Shown here: one piece after another, positions 24,286 to 29,522 of the stretch
How positions within the stretch are numbered: position 1 is the stretch's first letter
Layout of the letters: each line of letters starts with the position of its first letter
Virus record (IMG/VR): IMGVR_UViG_3300023109_001452
Location: 1-29,522 of that record
Strand: one strand, 5' to 3'
DNA: 29,522 nucleotides
From: a virus
Notes under the pieces: model-generated
The model's input: the letters and a program-made list of their open reading frames with translations, nothing else
Told to the model about the DNA's origin: nothing
Database searches by the model: none
Program-made: the position numbers and the translations under genes

Positions 24286-27105
24286 ATGGCATTTTTATGG
24301 AATCAAGCGTCGAACACAGTACTCGCAACTTTAGTTGAAAATGTTACTTCGACTATAGAGTTACCAGTTCAAGACGAATCTACAATTAGTTTAATAGGTG
24401 GAAAGTTGCCCCCGGGTATGCGTATATCTGGAACTTCAATAGTAGGAACTCCTAGAGAGGTTGCAAGAGTAACAGATTTTAGATTTGTATTTAGAGCTTC
24501 CAACAACTCAACTATAGAAGACAGAACGTTTAAAATAACAGTGACTGGTGCAGATGAACCGGAATGGAGTACGCCTGCTGGAAAGTTAGCAGTTGGCAAT
24601 AATGACACTTTCTATATACTTGATAGTAGTCCAATTGACTTCCAGATAATTGCAACAGATGACGATATTGCAGCTGGCCAAACTTTAGAATTTTTTATAA
24701 AGGACGGGGATGGTGAACTGCCTCCAGGTACAGAACTTACTAGTGACGGCAGAATTATTGGCATAGTAGATCCGTTATTGGCTATTGAAAGAGGTGAAAT
24801 ATACTCTAGCGGCTTTTACGATACAAGTCCATACGATCTACAATCGGGCGGATACGACTTTGGTATTCGAAGTTCAAACGGCTTTGATAGTTTCTTTTAC
24901 GATACAACTGTCTGGGATTTTAGTTATAAAGAACGTCCTCCTAAAAAATTAAATAGAAACTATCAGTTTACAGTCAATGTAAGTGACGGTGATCTCATTG
25001 CAAGACGAACTTTTAAAATCTTTGTTGTTGGAGATGACTTTTTTCGAGTTGATAATACGTTGCTGCAAGTTGGCACGGGAACATTTACTGCTGATAATAC
25101 AAACTTACGTACTCCAATTTGGATAACACCCGGCGACTTAGGCATTAAACGTGCTAACAATTATGTAACTCTTAAATTAGATATTATCGACACAAATAGT
25201 GCAGTAGGATTTGTAAACTATGAAATAGAATCTACTAATCTAGGAACATACAAGTTAAAGTCCACCGGTGAAATAATTACAACTGGTAGATATGAAATAT
25301 CAGGAATTTTGCCTAAATTTATTGATAGCGGGCGTGGTCCAGATAGTTACAGTGGAATAGTTCCAAACCCTATTACTGCTGACGAGTGGGAAGTTTTAAC
25401 TCCTGAAACTGTTAGTACTTTACCGCCAGGCTTAGAGCTAGACACATCAAACGGCGAAATTGCAGGCAGAATTCCTTATCAAGCAGAAGTTACTAAAGAA
25501 TTCAATTTTACAATTAAAGCAACTCGATATACTCCAGACGAACCTGACATAAATGTTTTTACACTAAAAACTTTTAAACTTAAAATACTAGGAGAAATTA
25601 ATTCTGAAACAACATGGATTACTCCATCTGATTTAGGCACACTTACATCAAATTCTATTAGCGTTCTTAGAGTCGAAGCTTCGACAAATGTGTCTAGAGC
25701 AAAAGTACTTTATAGTTTGGCAGAGGGAAGATTGCCTCCAGGATTGAGACTGACATACGACGGAGAAATTGTTGGCAAAGTAAATGCATATGGCCAAAAT
25801 GTGTATAAAGGACTTTGGAAAAGTAATAGGAGTTATAACTTTGGAGATGTTGTAAGACACGAAGGAAACTTATATACAACACCTAGTACACATTCTAGAT
25901 CTGTATTTGATGATACATTATGGATTGAATTTAGTTTCTCTGCTGTTGGATTAACTACAATTGATAGCGACGACACAACTTACGATGGAGCCGAAACTAC
26001 AATTGACAGATCATATACGTTTAGTGTAAATGCAGAAGATCAGTACAAATATAGTATTGTTAAAAAAGAGTTTACTATTAAAGTAACAGATCCAGAAATT
26101 ATAAAATATAGTAATATATATTTAAAACCTTTCTTAAAACAAAACATAAAACAAGAATTTAGGAACTTTATTTCAGATCCTGAAATTTTTAATCCTGACT
26201 ATATTTATAGACCAGGAGATCCAAATTTTGGAATTCAAAGTGATATTAAGGTTCCAGTATATTATGGTATTGAAAATAGAACAGTTAGCGAATTTGTTGC
26301 AGCCTCTGCTAAAAATCATAAAAGAAAAAAATATAGAGTAGGCGAGTTAAAAACTGCACAAGCAAAAACAGAAGGCACTAATGACATTGTATATGAGGTA
26401 TTGTACTTAGAAATAGTTGATCCTAGTGATACTGATATTGGAAGAACTAGAAAACAATTTAATATTAAAACTACAAAAAATATCACAGCTGATATACAAA
26501 GTAAAGTTCCTAGAAATATGTTTTATGAATATACAGAACGTCCCTCATTTATTATTAATACTAAGGACGGTCCGACTGATGTAGTATTTGGCGAAGATTT
26601 TTTTATCGAAACTAGAGACGACGGTGTTTACAATTTGACCTGGACACTAGGCATAACAATTGATAGCAGAACTGAGTCCAATCTATTAAAGATATTAGAA
26701 GGACTAAGTCCAGTTTACGACAATGGTCCGGAATATACAAATGTAGTTAAAGCTGATACAACTGCAATTGACGTATCGATGAATAAAGATAATGTACGAT
26801 ACATTAGTAATATTAATAATATGAGAGACAACATTCGCGAAGTAGGTATAACAAACAGAAACTTTGTTCCACTTTGGATGCGTAGCCCACAAACAGGAAG
26901 TGTAAACGAGCTAGGGTATACTCCTGCTATTGTATTGTGCTATTGTAAACCGGGCTTTAGCGAAATTGTAAAAAGTGCAGTTGAAGCAAATAATTTTGAT
27001 TTTAAAAAATTTAATTTAGATATAGATAGATATATAATTGACAGTACAGACGAGTCGAGTCAAGAAAAATATGTAGTATTTCAAAATTACAGATTTAACG
27101 TATAA
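24286..27105 (+). CDS. large structural protein with Ig-like (He_PIG) domains (939 aa)
   Basis: Four LPPG motifs near residues 40, 144, 378 and 481, each followed by a short strand and a G-x-I-x-G turn (such as LPPGLRLTYDGEIVG), mark putative-Ig He_PIG domains; the matching C-terminal strands read FKITVTG and FTIKVTD. Within the fourth unit, residues ~507-550 (LWKSNRSYNFGDVVRHEGNL...) resemble a small CBM5/12-type carbohydrate-binding fold with spaced Trp and Tyr. Residues beyond ~610 are different and probably globular. Such proteins decorate baseplates or tails of marine T4-like phages and may hold the host glycan. GATAAATA lies 19 nt upstream, with an AAGGA ribosome-binding site. Confidence 0.82.
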   Translation: MAFLWNQASNTVLATLVENVTSTIELPVQDESTISLIGGKLPPGMRISGTSIVGTPREVARVTDFRFVFRASNNSTIEDRTFKITVTGADEPEWSTPAGKLAVGNNDTFYILDSSPIDFQIIATDDDIAAGQTLEFFIKDGDGELPPGTELTSDGRIIGIVDPLLAIERGEIYSSGFYDTSPYDLQSGGYDFGIRSSNGFDSFFYDTTVWDFSYKERPPKKLNRNYQFTVNVSDGDLIARRTFKIFVVGDDFFRVDNTLLQVGTGTFTADNTNLRTPIWITPGDLGIKRANNYVTLKLDIIDTNSAVGFVNYEIESTNLGTYKLKSTGEIITTGRYEISGILPKFIDSGRGPDSYSGIVPNPITADEWEVLTPETVSTLPPGLELDTSNGEIAGRIPYQAEVTKEFNFTIKATRYTPDEPDINVFTLKTFKLKILGEINSETTWITPSDLGTLTSNSISVLRVEASTNVSRAKVLYSLAEGRLPPGLRLTYDGEIVGKVNAYGQNVYKGLWKSNRSYNFGDVVRHEGNLYTTPSTHSRSVFDDTLWIEFSFSAVGLTTIDSDDTTYDGAETTIDRSYTFSVNAEDQYKYSIVKKEFTIKVTDPEIIKYSNIYLKPFLKQNIKQEFRNFISDPEIFNPDYIYRPGDPNFGIQSDIKVPVYYGIENRTVSEFVAASAKNHKRKKYRVGELKTAQAKTEGTNDIVYEVLYLEIVDPSDTDIGRTRKQFNIKTTKNITADIQSKVPRNMFYEYTERPSFIINTKDGPTDVVFGEDFFIETRDDGVYNLTWTLGITIDSRTESNLLKILEGLSPVYDNGPEYTNVVKADTTAIDVSMNKDNVRYISNINNMRDNIREVGITNRNFVPLWMRSPQTGSVNELGYTPAIVLCYCKPGFSEIVKSAVEANNFDFKKFNLDIDRYIIDSTDESSQEKYVVFQNYRFNV

Positions 27106-27109
27106 CCCA

Positions 27110-27117
27110 GATAAATA
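27110..27117 (+). promoter_or_regulatory. late promoter octamer GATAAATA
   Basis: GATAAATA in a 28-nt gap, 16 nt before ATG 27134. Confidence 0.78.
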
Positions 27118-27133
27118 AGTGTAGGAGAACACT

Positions 27134-27751
27134 ATGGCAGATAGCGACAACATTATACCAGAACAAATTGATGAAACATATCCGGTAGCAGGACAAGATA
27201 ACGATTCTCAAGGGTTTCGAGACAACTTTGCAATAATACAATCAAGTTTGTCATCTACAAAAACTGCATTACAGGATTTAGAATCAAAAGTATTATTAAA
27301 AGATGCTTTAACTAATACTATTTTAGATAATGACCTACAAGGAAATATAATTTCTAATGGAGTTATTAAAGGTGTATCACAAGAACACTTTAACACCGGA
27401 AACATCACAGGCAGCAATGATACAATTATAGAATGGTCAACAGCAGCATATCAAGATGTTACACTAGCAGCAAATGGATTAACACTTTCATTAAGTGGCT
27501 GGCCAGACTCGGGTGTTTATGCTAAAATGAGACTTGCGATAAGAAGTAATACCGGCGATAACCGTACTGTTAATTTTAGTGCAGGTGCTGGGACTATACG
27601 TGTTAATCAATCTAACTGGGACACAGCATTAACTGCTGGCGATTTTGTAGTTGAGAGTGCTACAAGTCCAACGATTATTGATGCTTGGACAGTAGATGGT
27701 GGAATTACTGTTTTCTTAGAGTATATTGGCAACTTTACAATTTTATCTTAA
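27134..27751 (+). CDS. structural protein with fibre-docking N-terminus (205 aa)
   Basis: The start MADSDNIIPEQIDETYPVAG runs into QDNDSQGFRDNFAIIQ, a motif seen at the N-terminus of many marine T4-like baseplate or fibre proteins and related in pattern to the NDGTGD...F motifs of two other genes here. A short coiled coil (residues ~38-58) follows. The rest is a beta-sandwich-like domain (NTGNITGSNDTIIEWS...WPDSGVYAKMRLAIRS...) with no catalytic motif. GATAAATA is 16 nt upstream and AGGAG precedes the ATG. It is the last of the structural run. Confidence 0.82.
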   Translation: MADSDNIIPEQIDETYPVAGQDNDSQGFRDNFAIIQSSLSSTKTALQDLESKVLLKDALTNTILDNDLQGNIISNGVIKGVSQEHFNTGNITGSNDTIIEWSTAAYQDVTLAANGLTLSLSGWPDSGVYAKMRLAIRSNTGDNRTVNFSAGAGTIRVNQSNWDTALTAGDFVVESATSPTIIDAWTVDGGITVFLEYIGNFTILS

Positions 27752-27752
27752 C

Positions 27753-27992
27753 ATGTTCAATCCGCTAGTAGATAACTTTTCAAAACTATCCGATAACGAA
27801 GTAGAAGAAAAAATTTCTGAACTTGGCAGGAAATACTGGATGACTCGTAATCCAGAAGTTCAAATGCAAATTTCAACTATACTCGAAATGTATAAATCAG
27901 AAGCAAATGTTCGCAGAGCAATCGAATATAATCGTCAAAAAAATGAACAAAATGGTGAATCAGGACTTGACAGTTTAATCAATGTAAGTTAA
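27753..27992 (+). CDS. small helical hypothetical protein (79 aa)
   Basis: I start at ATG 27753, one base after the previous stop; an in-frame TTG nine codons earlier would overlap that gene. No Shine-Dalgarno is present, so translation is probably coupled. The product is nearly all helix (NFSKLSDNEVEEKISELGRK, then SEANVRRAIEYNRQK) and polar, with an acidic-basic pattern like small assembly chaperones. I do not recognise it. Its position after the structural genes suggests a late role. Confidence 0.72.
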   Translation: MFNPLVDNFSKLSDNEVEEKISELGRKYWMTRNPEVQMQISTILEMYKSEANVRRAIEYNRQKNEQNGESGLDSLINVS

Positions 27993-27996
27993 AATA
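27989..27996 (+). promoter_or_regulatory. possible late-type box with leaderless geometry
   Basis: TTAAAATA ends 5 nt before ATG 28002 of the DnaE-like gene, which lacks a ribosome-binding site. The sequence departs from the consensus at one core position. Confidence 0.35.
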
Positions 27997-28001
27997 AGTG
28001 T

Positions 28002-28535
28002 ATGCTTATAAAAACAGACGAACTCGGTATCCCGAGGTTTACAAACAAAAACTTAGTTAGTATGATCTATTCAGGACATGCAGATAAAATACATGTGATT
28101 CTCTGTCAAAAAGAAATTGAAACAGAAAAATTTAATAATGCATTAGAAGAGATCGGATTAGATCCTTTACATTGGTATGTGCCATTAAATGTAGATAAAC
28201 AAGACTTTGACGATGTCTGTCAAGGACATTGGTTTATGCCGGATGAATATAAAAATCTTGATGTTTGGAAATACTTAGTTAATAAATGTGAAGAAAAAAA
28301 TCAATGGCCCGAAAATATTAGTAGGATTACAGCAGAGTATAGAGAATTTGAATCACGTAAAATGATTCCTCTTTTACAGTATATAATATATCTTGTAGAC
28401 TTTATGCGTGAACACAATATCGTATGGGGCGTAGGTCGAGGTAGCTCGGTAGCATCATATGTGCTATACTTAATAGGTATACACAAAATAAACTCAATCC
28501 AATATGACCTCGACTGGAGAGAGTTCCTGAGATAA
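28002..28535 (+). CDS. DNA polymerase III alpha (DnaE)-like fragment protein (177 aa)
   Basis: Residues ~77-177 follow the start of the C-family polymerase palm: FMPDEYKNLDVWKYL (78-92), then helices corresponding to DnaE '...YFLIVxDFIxWAK', then VGRGSSVASYVLYLIGI (144-160) and YDLDWREFL (168-176). DnaE has VGPGRGSGAGSLVAYxLxI and FDLLFERFL here. In DnaE the catalytic PDFDVD follows directly; here the chain stops, so it cannot polymerise. The N-terminal 75 residues are not recognisably DnaE. Roles such as template binding, regulation or clamp contact are open. No Shine-Dalgarno; a TTAAAATA box lies 5 nt before the ATG, suggesting a leaderless start. Confidence 0.7.
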   Translation: MLIKTDELGIPRFTNKNLVSMIYSGHADKIHVILCQKEIETEKFNNALEEIGLDPLHWYVPLNVDKQDFDDVCQGHWFMPDEYKNLDVWKYLVNKCEEKNQWPENISRITAEYREFESRKMIPLLQYIIYLVDFMREHNIVWGVGRGSSVASYVLYLIGIHKINSIQYDLDWREFLR

Positions 28536-28538
28536 GTA
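28531..28538 (+). promoter_or_regulatory. variant late promoter octamer GATAAGTA
   Basis: One base off GATAAATA, 26 nt before ATG 28565, overlapping the stop of the DnaE-like gene. Confidence 0.5.
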
Positions 28539-28564
28539 AGTATATAATTGATTAGGAGATTAAT

Positions 28565-28912
28565 ATGGTACAAAAATCAAAAGGCCAAAAAGTATATAGA
28601 ACAATGCAAGGTAAAAATGTTGACATGGACATGCTTCGTAAAAGAAACGAGCTAACTCCAGCAGTAGGCAATGCAAAAGTTAATGCTAGAGGCGACGAGC
28701 TTGGCACTGGTGGTAAAATTGTGCGTAAGCGTGAAGATGTAGTAAAAGAATATTATGACAACCATAAAGGTGTAGTAGATCAACCAGCAGTTAAACAATC
28801 TAATTTACCAAAAAAAGATTTAACTGATGATTGGGTCGAACCGGAAGCAGCAGTAGATGCTGATGAATGGATCGAAGATGAAGACGGCGATTTTGTAAAA
28901 AAAGGTGAATAA
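28565..28912 (+). CDS. conserved small T4-like phage protein, acidic C-terminus (115 aa)
   Basis: The first 65 residues are basic and contain NVDMDMLRKRNELTPAVGNA, then KVNARGDELGTGGKIVRKRE, a sequence style I associate with a conserved protein of marine T4-like phages whose function is not known. The C-terminal 30 residues are acidic (EPEAAVDADEWIEDEDGDF). It has AGGAG before the ATG and a GATAAGTA box (28531-28538), one base off the late consensus. Its stop overlaps the co-chaperonin start by one base, so the two are translated together and may both serve head assembly. Confidence 0.75.
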   Translation: MVQKSKGQKVYRTMQGKNVDMDMLRKRNELTPAVGNAKVNARGDELGTGGKIVRKREDVVKEYYDNHKGVVDQPAVKQSNLPKKDLTDDWVEPEAAVDADEWIEDEDGDFVKKGE

Positions 28913-29313
28913 TGGCTACGAATATTAATACTATTAAAGGCACGCCGCGAGCAGCAGGCAATCGTGTTCTTGTAACAGACATGCACTTTGGTGAACAAAA
29001 GACTGCAAGCGGATTAATTATTAAAGATGACGATGGCACTACAAGAGGCATTTATCCTCGCTGGGCTAAAGTATACGACAAAGGTCCAAAAAATAATGAT
29101 CTATATAATATAGGTGATTGGATTTTAGTAGAACACGGTCGTTGGACAAGAAGTGTCGCATTAGAAACAGACGACAACATCGATTTAGAAATTAGAATGA
29201 TCGAAGCTGAAAGTATTTTAGGATATTCAGCAGAAAAACCAAGTGGCATACAAATCGGCGGAGAATATGCCGATGGTGAACACGCTACTATTGATCCATC
29301 AGCATTTATGTAA
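28912..29313 (+). CDS. GroES-like co-chaperonin (T4 gp31-type)
   Basis: The 133-residue protein follows the Cpn10 layout. NRVLVTDMHFGEQKTASGLI (17-36) is the first strand plus the flexible mobile loop that binds GroEL. GIYPRWAKVYDKGP and IGDWILVEHGRW then match the beta-barrel strands 'GxVxAVGxG...VGDxVLF'. T4 gp31 replaces host GroES for folding the major capsid protein; this one is likely to do the same. The C-terminal ~30 residues (GIQIGGEYADGEHATIDPSA) are an extension beyond GroES. It overlaps the previous gene by one base. Confidence 0.85.
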   Translation: MATNINTIKGTPRAAGNRVLVTDMHFGEQKTASGLIIKDDDGTTRGIYPRWAKVYDKGPKNNDLYNIGDWILVEHGRWTRSVALETDDNIDLEIRMIEAESILGYSAEKPSGIQIGGEYADGEHATIDPSAFM

Positions 29314-29322
29314 GAGGAAAAA

Positions 29323-29522
29323 ATGAATCCATTTGAAGATATTGAACGCTTTGGTACAGCATGCGACCAACCAGCAAGTGAAGCAAACTACAAAATGTAT
29401 CTAAGTCTTATTGACGAAGAAGTAGGTGAGCTTGTAGAAGCTGTAGCAGCAGATGACAAAGTTGAACAGCTCGACGCACTCATCGACATATTAGTTGTTA
29501 CTATGGGCGCAGTACGTGCCGC
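29323..29522 (+). CDS. MazG-like nucleotide pyrophosphohydrolase (5' part only)
   Basis: The gene runs off the window after 66 codons. The sequence MNPFEDIERFGTACDQPA, then an ISL-type helix (YLSLIDEEVGELVEA), then EQLDALIDILVVTMG gives the two metal-binding pairs of the all-alpha NTP-PPase fold: EExxEL (E in DEEVGEL) and ExxDAxxD (EQLDALID). It would hydrolyse nucleoside triphosphates to monophosphates. Phage MazG-like enzymes are thought to shift nucleotide pools or alarmones. It has AAGAGG 5 nt upstream and follows the co-chaperonin by 9 nt. Confidence 0.8.
   Translation, partial: MNPFEDIERFGTACDQPASEANYKMYLSLIDEEVGELVEAVAADDKVEQLDALIDILVVTMGAVRA

Noticed and set aside
1-29522. CRISPR arrays, integrase, insertion sequences, riboswitches
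   Set aside because: No regularly spaced identical repeats, no recombinase or transposase motifs, and gaps are too short for riboswitch folds.

Overview
The window looks like a piece of the genome of a large, strictly lytic, T4-like (myovirus-type) bacteriophage, most likely marine. Signs are the T4-type replication genes (ATP-dependent DNA ligase, two-subunit type II topoisomerase), a gp31/GroES-like co-chaperonin, a long run of virion fibre/baseplate-type proteins, T4-late-promoter-like octamers (GATAAATA and variants) in front of the structural genes, very tight gene packing with 1-17 nt overlaps, and cargo typical of marine T4-like phages (UV-damage endonuclease, QueD/PTPS-like enzyme, glycosyltransferases, MazG-like pyrophosphohydrolase). 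The host cannot be fixed from the sequence; an oceanic proteobacterium or cyanobacterium is plausible. No integrase, repressor, insertion sequence or CRISPR array is visible.

Layout. (1) 1-849: the 3' end of a tRNA gene, abutted by a very AT-rich, oppositely oriented glycosyltransferase-like gene. (2) 923-6573: early/middle genes, namely a metallophosphoesterase, two small overlapping genes, DNA ligase, a small gene, and topoisomerase II large and medium subunits. Near-consensus sigma70 promoters (TTGACA/T, 16-17 bp, TATAAT) stand before three blocks. (3) 6614-8558: a fibre-like protein and two membrane proteins. (4) 8567-11740: accessory metabolism, with a sialyltransferase/DUF115-like protein, a QueD-like enzyme, a DxD glycosyltransferase, a tiny coupled ORF and a UV-damage endonuclease; two more sigma70-type promoters lie here. 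(5) 11679-12750: four small genes on alternating strands, each with its own TAAATA-type promoter candidate. (6) 12836-27751: five structural genes, including a 3152-residue protein that occupies about a third of the window, with late-promoter octamers before four of them. (7) 27753-29522: a small gene, a DnaE-like fragment that ends before the catalytic aspartates, a conserved-looking small acidic protein, the GroES-like co-chaperonin and the start of a MazG-like gene.

Together the window shows a two-class regulatory plan: host-like sigma70 promoters for replication and metabolism, and GATAAATA/TAAATA-type promoters for virion genes and small accessory genes. The most interesting signals are late-type octamers placed so that transcription should begin at or next to the A of the ATG (leaderless mRNAs) in four genes without a ribosome-binding site; a symmetric divergent late promoter; the truncated DnaE-like protein; a low-GC glycosyltransferase abutting a tRNA; and the fivefold internal repeat in the giant structural protein.

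There is no gene-free stretch longer than about 85 bases. All similarity statements come from reading motifs by eye; no database search was run.
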